A stretch of 44,947 nucleotides of DNA from JBFIHF01 sp964411125. Lineage in GTDB: Bacteria; Myxococcota_A; Bradymonadia; Bradymonadales; Bradymonadaceae. The position numbers were made by a program, and so were the translations under genes. Position 1 is the first letter of the stretch; every line of letters starts with the position of its first letter. The notes under the pieces were generated by a model. It had not been told where the DNA came from and ran no database searches. It was given only the letters and a program-made list of their open reading frames with translations. Positions 1 through 7,343 of this stretch are shown piece after piece. The stretch spans positions 1 through 44,947 of the forward strand of contig CAYPJU010000051.1 in NCBI GenBank assembly GCA_964411125.1, written 5' to 3'.

Positions 1-81
1 ACCGGTCCTGGGCGCTCACCCGCAGAAGCCGAGGCCCTGATGGACTGGATGGAGACCAACGAGGATGTGTGGCGTGGATGA
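1..81 (+). CDS. 3' end of an unidentified gene
   Basis: The first frame is open from the window edge to a TGA at 79-81 and gives 26 residues ending MDWMETNEDVWRG. The following nucleotidyltransferase-like frame starts inside it (ATG 65 or GTG 74). Such a short overlap is typical of two genes in one operon, so this is probably the partner gene of that protein. Too little is visible to name a family. Confidence 0.35.
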   Translation, partial: TGPGRSPAEAEALMDWMETNEDVWRG

Positions 82-300
82 GCTCTACGTGATCGCCCGA
101 CGAGTCTTGCTGGACGCCCTCGAGGCGCTCGGACCCCACCGAGACGCGACCATCCTGGTGGGCGCGCAGGCGATCTACCTGCACACGGGAGACGCCGAGC
201 TCGCCCTCGACCCCGAGCTGCTCGACGAGATCCCGCCCCTCGAGCAGGCACTGCAGGACGCAGGCTTCCTCCACATGAGCAAGAGCGGAGTCGGGGTGTG
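65..300 (+). pseudogene. Decayed nucleotidyltransferase-like gene, N-terminal part only
   Basis: The first 75 or so residues resemble the N-terminus of a family of hypothetical nucleotidyltransferase-fold proteins (AbiEii-like in general type). The visible marks are a helix reading IARRVLLDALEALGPHRDA, then ILVGAQAIYLHTG, then LALDPELLDE. In intact relatives, as I recall them, a short segment with the acidic catalytic site lies between the HTG and LALDP blocks. Here it is missing, which suggests an internal deletion. After about position 300 the frame becomes Ser/Arg-rich and no longer protein-like, although the frame runs to 445. The start is ATG 65, or GTG 74 in the same frame. I read this as a broken gene at the edge of an older accessory segment. 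The family is from memory of the motif and not verified. Confidence 0.45.
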
Positions 301-481
301 GAAGACCAGCCGTCCAGACCGAGGCTTGTCCCGCTGGATCGCTGCCGGCGCGTCGTCGAACACGCGATGTACTCGGAGCCCGAACGACTCGAGCTGCTCC
401 GCCCAAGCTCGATCCTTTGCGAGCACGAGCAGGGCATCGCAGTAGCTCGGGTTGACCTGGAGGTCGCCGGGATCTCCTGAA

Positions 482-970
482 GCGTGACCTTCGGCGTGTG
501 CGTGACGCCATCGCGGGTGTACGGGTAGAGCCCGGCGGTCATGGGAACCGACGTGCGATTTCCTCCACGAGCGGTCGCGCCGTTCGGTCATCTGCTGGTC
601 GTCGAGGGGCCGAAGGGAATTTCGCGCCTCCGCGGGGTGGTCGAGGAGAGCGGTTGGGGGCTGCTGAAGCCGAAGTCGAACCGGCTGCTCGCGCGCCGGC
701 CCGAAGTCTGAGCCTGGCGGACAAGGGTGTTGCGCACAACATCCGCTCCAAGGAGTGCGAGGGTGGATTTTTTATTGTTCGCTCGGGCCGGACACCCGGT
801 TGTGTGGGCGTCGACGACCCCGCGCTTACGCGCGGCGCTACACGCCGCTGCGCGGCGACGCCGGCTAACGCCGGCATAAGAGCACCGACGTGGACAAGCG
901 ACGCGCCGCAAACCACGCCGGCATGGCAGATACGACAAAACCCCCGCAAGCGATGCCGACGGGGATCTCA
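482..970. other. Gene-free stretch with inverted repeats
   Basis: I see no convincing gene here: the open frames on both strands are Arg/Ser/Ala-rich and give no recognisable domain. The stretch holds GC-rich inverted repeats, for example GCCGGC-taac-GCCGGC around 859-874 and a GCGCGGCG-type repeat around 828-858. It also holds an isolated T-rich patch near 765-778. These may be REP-like remnants or terminator debris. Confidence 0.4.
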
Positions 971-1006
971 TAAAAACAAGAGGCCCAGGCTGACTAGCCT
1001 GGGCCT
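971..1006 (-). terminator. Rho-independent terminator of the tRNA-Asn gene
   Basis: A perfect 11-bp stem (981-991 pairing with 996-1006, AGGCCCAGGCT type) closes a 4-base loop. On the minus strand it is followed by a T-rich tail, CTTGTTTTTA. It lies 8 bases downstream of the tRNA 3' end. This is the clearest intrinsic terminator in the window. Confidence 0.85.
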
Positions 1007-1013
1007 TTTGAAG

Positions 1014-1086
1014 CTCCGGATGCTGGACTCGAACCAGCGACAAGTCGGTTAACAGCCGACTGCTCTACCAACTGAGCTAATCCGGA
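1014..1086 (-). tRNA. tRNA-Asn (anticodon GUU)
   Basis: The minus strand folds as a full cloverleaf. The 7-bp acceptor stem is TCCGGAT/ATCCGGA, the D arm is GCTC-agttggta-GAGC, the anticodon stem is GTCGG/CCGAC around loop CTGTTAA (anticodon GTT), and the T arm is GCTGG-TTCGAGT-CCAGC. The discriminator base is G, as expected for tRNA-Asn. No CCA is encoded, since CTT follows, so the end would be added by CCA transferase. Its synthetase lies in the same window (16998-18401), probably by chance. Confidence 0.95.
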
Positions 1087-1203
1087 ATATGTGCCCGTTT
1101 TCGGGAGCAGTGTGTATGCCCGATGTCGGGGATCGTGTCAACGCAGTCGGGCCAATTTTTCTTCCGAGGATCGTCGGACTGCTTGGTGGAGGAGAAGGCG
1201 GTC

Positions 1204-1302
1204 TCGGAGCGCCGCGCCACGGAGCGGCGAAGGTGCGCGGGGTCGGAGCGCCGCGCGACGGAACGGCGGAGGTGCGCGGGGTCGGAGCGCCGCGCCACGG
1301 AG
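1204..1302. repeat. 39-bp tandem repeat, about 2.5 copies
   Basis: Copies begin at 1204, 1243 and 1282 with TCGGAGCGCCGCGC. The period is exactly 39 bp and there are a few substitutions between copies. It sits between the tRNA-Asn gene and the permease-NTPase gene. The period is a multiple of three, so open frames run through it on both strands, but the predicted peptides are pure Arg/Glu/Gly/Ala low complexity. I treat it as non-coding. The region from 1087 to 1367 otherwise holds only the permease promoter, which I cannot place. Confidence 0.8.
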
Positions 1303-1367
1303 GGGCCTCCTCGATCCGGTCATGATCCGGCTGGTAGGCGCACACGTCGTCGCGGTACCCTCGGGGC

Positions 1368-4300
1368 ATGGCGAGCTCATCGAAGTTTGGGACGTTCGGG
1401 GGGGTGTTCACACCCGCGATTCTCACGATCCTCGGTGTCATCATGTACCTGCGCTTGCCGTGGGTCGTGGGGAACGGGGGGCTCTTTCTGGCCTGGGGCG
1501 TCATCGCCGTGGCGCACGTCGTGTCTGTCACGACCGGGCTATCTGTCTCCTCGATGGCGACCGACAAGCGGGTCAAAGCGGGGGGCAGCTACTACATCTT
1601 GTCTCGCAGCCTGGGCCTGCCGATCGGGGGTGCTCTCGGCATCGCGCTCTTCGTGGGGCTGTCGTTCAGCGTCAGCCTCTACGTCATCGGCTTTTCGGAG
1701 AGCTTCCTGGGGTACTTCGACCAGGAGATCACGACCCAGAACATCCGGATGGTGGGGAGCGGGCTCCTGGCGCTGGTGGCGACCGTCACGCTGATCAGCA
1801 CGGCGCTGGCGATCAAGACGCAGTACTTCATCATGGCGGCGATCATCCTGTCGCTGATCTCGATCTTGATCGGCAGCGATCTGCCCCCGTCGGGGGCTCC
1901 GCAGTTGGATCCGATGGTGGGGGGCGCGGGGTTCGCGGTCCTCTTCGGGATCTTCTTTCCCGCGGTGACGGGGTTCGAGGCGGGCGTCTCGATGTCGGGG
2001 GACCTCAAGGACCCGAAGAAGTCGATCCCGGTGGGGACGATGGCGGCGATCGGTGTGGGCCTCGTCGTCTACTTCGCCCTCGCCTACTTCCTGACCTGGC
2101 GCATCCCGACCGAGCAGCTCGCGAACAACCCGCGGGTGTTGCTCGACTATGCCTACATCGAAGAGCTCGTCGTCCCGGGCATCTGGGGCGCGACGGTCTC
2201 GTCGGCGCTCGGCAGCATCCTCGGAGCGCCGCGAATTCTGCAGGCGTGTGCCGTGGACGGCATCGGGCCGAAGTTCCTCGCCAGGGGTGTCGGCGCGGCG
2301 AACGAGCCGCGAAACGCGCTGATCCTGACGACGCTGATCGCGTGGGCGGGCGTTCTGGTGGGCGAGCTCGACGTCATCGCTCGCGTCGTCTCGATGTTCT
2401 TCCTGACGAGCTACGGCTTCCTGAACCTCGCGGCTTTCATCGAAAGCTGGGTCAGCCCCGACTTCCGCCCCGACTTCCGCATCCCGAAGACGATCAGCCT
2501 GATCGGCGCGCTGACGTGTTTCGCGCTGATGATCCAGATGGACATCGCGGCGATGGCGGGCGCGACGATCGCGATGGGAGCACTCTATGCCTGGTTGAAA
2601 CGCAGGGAGCTGGCTCTCGAAGGGGGTGATGCGTGGTCGGGGGTGTTTGCCGCGATCGTGCGGTGGTCGCTGACGCGGCTGTCGAGCGATGGCCAGGAAC
2701 ACGAGCGTAACTGGCGTCCTCACGTCATCTCTTTCGGCGGCGACGGCACCCGAGCGCTCGCCGAGCAGCTCGCCGGCCGCGGGGGTCTGGTTTCGGATCT
2801 GTCCGAGCAGGCGGGCCCCGGCGCATCGAACGCCTGGACGGCACGTCTGCAGGCGTGTCGGTACCACGGCCTTCCGGGGCTCGAACCCAACACGGTGCTG
2901 CTGGAGCTCGACGACATGCTCGCGACGCCGCAGCAGGCTCAGCAATTTTTGGAGGAGCTGGACGCGAATCGATACAACGTGCTGGTTTCGAAGTCGCGGG
3001 CGTCGATCCCGCCGGGACGGATCGACGTGTGGTGGCGTGGACGGGGTAACAGCCTCGCGTTCGCTCTGGCGCTCGTGCGGAGCCTCACGGCGAACCGTCG
3101 GTGGCGGCGAGCCGGGGTCCGGTTCAACATCCCGATGCACCATGCGGCGGAGCGCCGAGTCGTGGAGCGGCGCATCTCTCGCTGGCTCGAACAGGCGCGC
3201 GTGGAGGCCGATCTGCGGGCGGTCAACCCGAACGAGCGGCCCGACTTCGAGACGGAGTCGGCTGACGCGGCGATTGCGGTCCTCGGGCTCCCCCCAGCGA
3301 CCGAACCGGAAGAGTGGGCGAACCGCCTGCGGTCGTTGACGCGGGAGCTTCCCAACTGCCTCCTCATCCGTCCGTCGGAGCGGTTCGACGATCCGCTGGG
3401 GGATTACCGCGAGAGCCGCGCAGACGTGTCGACAATCGACATCGCGCAGGATGCCGACGTTCTCCTGACGGATCCGACGCTCGCGGAGCTCGTGCACGCG
3501 ATCGAGTCGGGGCTGGCTGATGCGTTTCTCGAGCCGCTGCGTGAGATGGATCGCGCGTTGCTGACTCCGCTGGTGGAGCTGGTGGAGGAGTGCGAGGAGG
3601 TAGGGTCGAGGACGATGCGTCGGTTCGACCGGTTGCATTCGAACGAATCGGCGCCCGTCCCCGGGGTGGTGACCCGCATTCGAACGGACGCATGGGACGC
3701 GCTCGCGGACAAGATCGAGCGCGTCGGTCGTGACGTGGACGATCACGCCCGCTGGATAACCGAGGCGATCGACTCGACCGACCGCGCGCTCGGGGACATC
3801 ATCCTATCCACCTTCCGTTCCATTCGAATCCAGCGGAAGGAGAATGGGGAGATCGCGATGGCTGGTGGAAACGTCGGCGCGTTGTTCCGGGCACGGTCTT
3901 TCTATCTTCAGGCGGAGCTGGCCACGATCGTCGCGACGCAGGTCGAGGAGATCGTACGCATCTCGATGCAACGTCTGGTCGCAGCTCGCCTCGAGCACGT
4001 GACGACCCTGCATTCGCTCGCGGTGGACATGGCCGAAACGATCGGCGCAGCGGCGCGTGGCGAGGTCGACGCGAACCTCTCGCAAGGGGCGCCCGAGGCC
4101 TGGCGCGATCGATTCGCCACCATCGTGCGCGTCGAGCAGGCCGCTGCTCGGACCGCGGCTCGTTCGGTCGTCGAACGATTGGTGGAGCGGATGCAGAACG
4201 CTCCACGGCGGCTGATCCCGCAGCGTGCTGCGTCTTCTGCGACATGGCTCGACGGGGAGGACCTCGCGTCGGTGCACGCGCCGCGGCTCGACGCGATCGA

Positions 4301-6209
4301 TGATGCACTGGAGGTCACGGAGCTTGAGCTGCGGATGTCGGTCGTCATCGAGGCGCTTCGCGCGGGGGTGCACGACGCGCTCGACCGCATGAACCAGCGC
4401 CTGGAGGCGGGGTTGCTGGACGATCTCGAGGGGCTCCGCCGCGCCCTCGACGAAGGTGCGGTCGAAGAGGCCGTGTCGCGTCGCGGCGGTGAGTTCGACC
4501 CGAGCCAGGTTCTGCGAGACTTCGCGCTCACGATCGAAGACGCGCTCACCGAGGTGCCAGACACGATCCGGATCGTACCGGAGCTTGCCCTGGCGCGGCT
4601 CGAAGCCGACGAAGAACTCGACGAGACGGAGGCGCAGAACATCGCCGTCCGCCAGCTCGTCGGGTACCTGCTGGAGACGGAATTCCTGCGACAGAGCCAG
4701 GCTGCGACACGCGAGTTCGAGCGCGCGGCTCGCCGAGCCGAGGATCTGTTGCGTGATGCCGGGCGGGTCGTGGGCGACCTGGAAACGTCGGAGGACTCCG
4801 ACCCCGACACGGAGTTGGGTGCTGCGCGCGAGGAGCTCCTCGCGCGGCTCGACGCCGCGCAATCGGAACTCGAAGCGTCGCGTTCCCTCTTCGCCACGAC
4901 CGTGCGCGACGATCTCGAAGAGGTGTTCGAACGGATCACCGCTACTCGGCTGGCGGGTGCTGCCAAGGAGTTGTCGCGGTTCGTCCGAACCCACGAGCAG
5001 CGTGAGCTGCTCTCTTCGGCGGCGCGCGCTCTGGGGAGATTCCGTGCCGAGGCTTCCCAACGACTGGTGGACATCGCGCTCCGATGGGACGCAGGATGGA
5101 CAGCCGCGGACGATTCCCACACCGAGAACGCGAGCCCGGTCGAGCGGCTGATCGAGTTTCGGTCTCAGGTCGCTCCCTCGGCCGCCGTGATGGACGAGCT
5201 CCCGGTGTTCTATCGCCGTACTTTCACCGCGCAGACCAACGATCCCTTCCTGGTCGTCGGAGGAGACGAACAGATCGAACAAGCGCGGGAAGCAGTCCGT
5301 CGGTACGAGGCAGGGCACGTCGGTGCACTGCTGGTGACGGGGCGTCCGGGGACGGGAGTCACGACGACAGCCCGCCGAATCTTGCACGAAGTGTTCGGGA
5401 GTCGGCCGACCGTCGAGCTTCATCCGCCGCGCGTCGCGACCGCGGACCCGGACGCGTTCGACGACGCGCTGCGTAAGGTATTGCGGGCTCCGGAAGGCAC
5501 CCCATTGGAGAATGCCCTTCGCGGGCTCTCACGCGGCACGGTCATCCTCATCGAAGACCTGGAGCTCTGGTGGCTCCGACGCGAGGGTGGGACGGCGGCG
5601 ATCGAGCGAATGGAGAATCTGATCGAGCAGTTTGGCAGCAGGTTCCTCTTCGTCTGCACTTCCGGGCGCTCGTCGGTCGACTTCTTCGCGCGACTCGACC
5701 TCCTCGAGTCGAGCGTGGTGAGCCGAATCCGGACGCGGCCCCTCATCGCGGCAGAAGTTCTCGAAGCGGTCATGCGCCGACACCGCGCAGCGGGGCTCGA
5801 CCTGCGATTCGCGGACGGCGAAAGTCCGAGCGACCTCGAGCTGGCCCGGTACTTCAGCAACATCCGGCAGATCACGGCGGGGGCAGCGGGGCCGGCCCTT
5901 TCGGCGTGGCTCGCGCACATCGCGTCGGTCGACGGCGAGTCGATCGTGCTCGCGCCCGTGTCGGAGCCGGACTTCGACGCGTTCTCCGCCCTGCCGGGCG
6001 ACTGGGTGAACGTGCTGTCGACGCTGGCGGTCCACCGTCGGCTCTCCGACGAGGCGCTGGTGGGGATGCTGGGGGACGAAGCCCTCTCGGCGGCCCGCGC
6101 TCTAGCCCGCGCCGGTGTCTTCGTGCGGCGGGAGGGGGTCACCCGGTTCGATCGGACGATGCGTCCGTACGCCGAGGCATGGCTCACCGACCAGGGGGTG
6201 CTGCAGTGA
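1368..6209 (+). CDS. SLC12-like cation-chloride cotransporter fused to a helical region and a C-terminal NTPase domain
   Basis: 1613 residues. Residues 1 to about 420 form an APC-superfamily permease of the SLC12 type, with the start signature GGVFTPAILTILGVIMYLR, the FFPAVTGFEAGVSMSGDLKDP motif in mid-domain, and about twelve membrane segments. Residues about 440-700 match the cytosolic tail of such carriers (NWRPHVISFGG; RIDVWWRG). Residues about 700-1300 are long, charged, probably helical or coiled. Around 1322-1520 is a P-loop-like NTPase domain with VTGRPGTGVTTT (1323-1334), then a Walker-B-like ILIEDLE. A winged-helix-like tail follows. The Walker A lysine is valine, so ATP hydrolysis is doubtful. 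Family permeases are far shorter, and the NTPase extension is the odd part. The start is ATG 1368 with a weak GGGG ribosome site. The stop overlaps the next start (GTGA), so the MscS-like channel is translationally coupled. Transport of K+/Na+ with Cl- is inferred from the family. Confidence 0.85.
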   Translation: MASSSKFGTFGGVFTPAILTILGVIMYLRLPWVVGNGGLFLAWGVIAVAHVVSVTTGLSVSSMATDKRVKAGGSYYILSRSLGLPIGGALGIALFVGLSFSVSLYVIGFSESFLGYFDQEITTQNIRMVGSGLLALVATVTLISTALAIKTQYFIMAAIILSLISILIGSDLPPSGAPQLDPMVGGAGFAVLFGIFFPAVTGFEAGVSMSGDLKDPKKSIPVGTMAAIGVGLVVYFALAYFLTWRIPTEQLANNPRVLLDYAYIEELVVPGIWGATVSSALGSILGAPRILQACAVDGIGPKFLARGVGAANEPRNALILTTLIAWAGVLVGELDVIARVVSMFFLTSYGFLNLAAFIESWVSPDFRPDFRIPKTISLIGALTCFALMIQMDIAAMAGATIAMGALYAWLKRRELALEGGDAWSGVFAAIVRWSLTRLSSDGQEHERNWRPHVISFGGDGTRALAEQLAGRGGLVSDLSEQAGPGASNAWTARLQACRYHGLPGLEPNTVLLELDDMLATPQQAQQFLEELDANRYNVLVSKSRASIPPGRIDVWWRGRGNSLAFALALVRSLTANRRWRRAGVRFNIPMHHAAERRVVERRISRWLEQARVEADLRAVNPNERPDFETESADAAIAVLGLPPATEPEEWANRLRSLTRELPNCLLIRPSERFDDPLGDYRESRADVSTIDIAQDADVLLTDPTLAELVHAIESGLADAFLEPLREMDRALLTPLVELVEECEEVGSRTMRRFDRLHSNESAPVPGVVTRIRTDAWDALADKIERVGRDVDDHARWITEAIDSTDRALGDIILSTFRSIRIQRKENGEIAMAGGNVGALFRARSFYLQAELATIVATQVEEIVRISMQRLVAARLEHVTTLHSLAVDMAETIGAAARGEVDANLSQGAPEAWRDRFATIVRVEQAAARTAARSVVERLVERMQNAPRRLIPQRAASSATWLDGEDLASVHAPRLDAIDDALEVTELELRMSVVIEALRAGVHDALDRMNQRLEAGLLDDLEGLRRALDEGAVEEAVSRRGGEFDPSQVLRDFALTIEDALTEVPDTIRIVPELALARLEADEELDETEAQNIAVRQLVGYLLETEFLRQSQAATREFERAARRAEDLLRDAGRVVGDLETSEDSDPDTELGAAREELLARLDAAQSELEASRSLFATTVRDDLEEVFERITATRLAGAAKELSRFVRTHEQRELLSSAARALGRFRAEASQRLVDIALRWDAGWTAADDSHTENASPVERLIEFRSQVAPSAAVMDELPVFYRRTFTAQTNDPFLVVGGDEQIEQAREAVRRYEAGHVGALLVTGRPGTGVTTTARRILHEVFGSRPTVELHPPRVATADPDAFDDALRKVLRAPEGTPLENALRGLSRGTVILIEDLELWWLRREGGTAAIERMENLIEQFGSRFLFVCTSGRSSVDFFARLDLLESSVVSRIRTRPLIAAEVLEAVMRRHRAAGLDLRFADGESPSDLELARYFSNIRQITAGAAGPALSAWLAHIASVDGESIVLAPVSEPDFDAFSALPGDWVNVLSTLAVHRRLSDEALVGMLGDEALSAARALARAGVFVRREGVTRFDRTMRPYAEAWLTDQGVLQ

Positions 6210-6913
6210 ACATCGAAGTCATCGCAGGGATTCTGCTGGCGCTCCTCCTCGTCTTGATCGCGGTGCGCCGGATCGACTGGTCGCAGCGCACGGTGCGCAA
6301 GCTCGGCGCGGCGCCGCTCGAGCTGATCGCGGTGGTGCTGTCGGTCGCGATCATCGCTGCCGCGCTGCTCGAGAGCGTGAAGTTCGGCGTAGCGTTCGTG
6401 GTCGTGGTCGTGTTGACGCTGGCGGCGGGTTACGACGCCTGCCGCGACTACGTACTCGGCGTGCTGATGCGGGCCGGCGGACGGGTCCGCCGTGGTGACG
6501 TGGTGATCGTGGACGGGCACGAAGGTGTCGTCGCAGAGGTCGGCCGGCTGAACCTGACGCTCGACGACCCTCGCGGCAGGCTGCTCGTACCGTATTCGAA
6601 ACTCGCGCGGAGCGTGGTTCACCGTCGCAGCCAGCGGGTGGGCCCCCTCCCCCACCGGTTCGACGTGGAGTGGCGCGATGCCCGCAGCCACCCCGAGGTC
6701 GCGCGCGTCGTGAAGCGGACCATTCTTTTGCATCCGCGCGCCGCGGCCGGTCGCGACCCGGAGGTCGAGCCGACCGCTCCGCGCCGAGTCAGCGTGACGG
6801 TCTACACCGTGTCCAACGCGCACGGGTTCGAAGTGGAGCGGGCGGTCCGAGAGGCCCTGGGCGAAGTCGACTCACCCGGCCCTCGCCTTCCTCTCCCTCC
6901 GCCCTCGTCGTAG
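6206..6913 (+). CDS. MscS-like small mechanosensitive ion channel
   Basis: 235 residues from GTG 6206, which overlaps the stop of the permease-NTPase gene. Two hydrophobic segments (about residues 2-20 and 38-75) precede an MscS beta-domain. The signature is RVRRGDVVIVDGHEGVVAEV, then a region ending LVPYSKL, which matches the usual GD-x-V-x-V-x-G-x-x-G-x-V...PNS-K-L pattern. The C-terminal alpha/beta domain covers about 150-225. The protein is shorter than E. coli MscS (286 residues) and has fewer membrane segments before the pore helix. The coupled carrier upstream suggests one unit for solute or volume control: a carrier plus a tension-gated release valve. That link is inferred from the overlap. 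Confidence 0.75.
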   Translation: MNIEVIAGILLALLLVLIAVRRIDWSQRTVRKLGAAPLELIAVVLSVAIIAAALLESVKFGVAFVVVVVLTLAAGYDACRDYVLGVLMRAGGRVRRGDVVIVDGHEGVVAEVGRLNLTLDDPRGRLLVPYSKLARSVVHRRSQRVGPLPHRFDVEWRDARSHPEVARVVKRTILLHPRAAAGRDPEVEPTAPRRVSVTVYTVSNAHGFEVERAVREALGEVDSPGPRLPLPPPSS

Positions 6914-6968
6914 CGATCGACGCGATGACAGTTGAGCGAGCGGATGGACGGAGGGTACTGTCGTCGAC

Positions 6969-7328
6969 ATGAGTAAAGAGAAGAGCAAGATGGCGAAGGT
7001 GATGCCGTGGATCTGCCTCGCGGTCGGAATCCCGGCAGCGATCTACTACGGCTACGGGGACCACGATCTGGGACCGTACCGGCGTGGCCACGCGGTCGAC
7101 CCCACCGGCCCTCCGGTCACCGAACAGACGAAGCTGGGGCTCGGGTCGTACGTTCAGATTGAACGCAGCGGCGAGTGGTACGAGGGGAAGGTCACGAAGG
7201 TGATGCCCGACGGAACGTTTCGAGTGCACTACGACGGGTGGGATTCGAAGTACGACGAAGCGGTACCCCGCAGTCGACTTCGGCTGAACCCGACGTACGC
7301 CGCGGAATTGAAGAAGCGGGGGATGTGA
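6969..7328 (+). CDS. Membrane-anchored Tudor-knot/chromo-barrel-like small protein
   Basis: 119 residues. An N-terminal hydrophobic helix (about 9-28, MPWICLAVGIPAAIYYGY) is followed by a linker. A small beta-barrel then covers about 57-107, containing GEWYEGKVTKVMPDGTFRV and HYDGWDSKYDEAV. The WYxGKV...HYDGWDxxYDE pattern is characteristic of Tudor-knot domains, best known from eukaryotic chromatin proteins and also seen in bacteria. Its bacterial ligand is unknown. The gene follows the MscS-like gene by 55 bp on the same strand and may share its transcript. A GGAGG lies about 13 bases before the start, farther than usual. Confidence 0.65.
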   Translation: MSKEKSKMAKVMPWICLAVGIPAAIYYGYGDHDLGPYRRGHAVDPTGPPVTEQTKLGLGSYVQIERSGEWYEGKVTKVMPDGTFRVHYDGWDSKYDEAVPRSRLRLNPTYAAELKKRGM

Positions 7329-7338
7329 CGCCCCCGCT
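7315..7338. terminator. Hairpin between convergent genes
   Basis: An 8-bp stem, AGCGGGGG (7315-7322) with CCCCCGCT (7331-7338), spans the stop codon of the Tudor-knot gene and ends just before the stop of the convergent aldehyde dehydrogenase. There is no T run, so it is only a candidate bidirectional terminator. Confidence 0.4.
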
Positions 7339-7343
7339 CGGCC

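Noticed and set aside
175..591. Minus-strand frame containing YCDALLVLAKDRAWAEQL
   Set aside because: The segment looks somewhat protein-like, but I cannot tie it to any family and it overlaps the decayed nucleotidyltransferase. Kept out of the gene list.
1204..1302. CRISPR array
   Set aside because: The 39-bp units are directly adjacent with no spacers, and there are no cas genes. No other repeat-spacer pattern is visible in the window.
1539..3746. 735-codon minus-strand frame antisense to the permease fusion
   Set aside because: Arg/Asp/His/Gln-rich throughout with no domain. It is the mirror of a high-GC gene with strong membrane and cofactor motifs on the plus strand.
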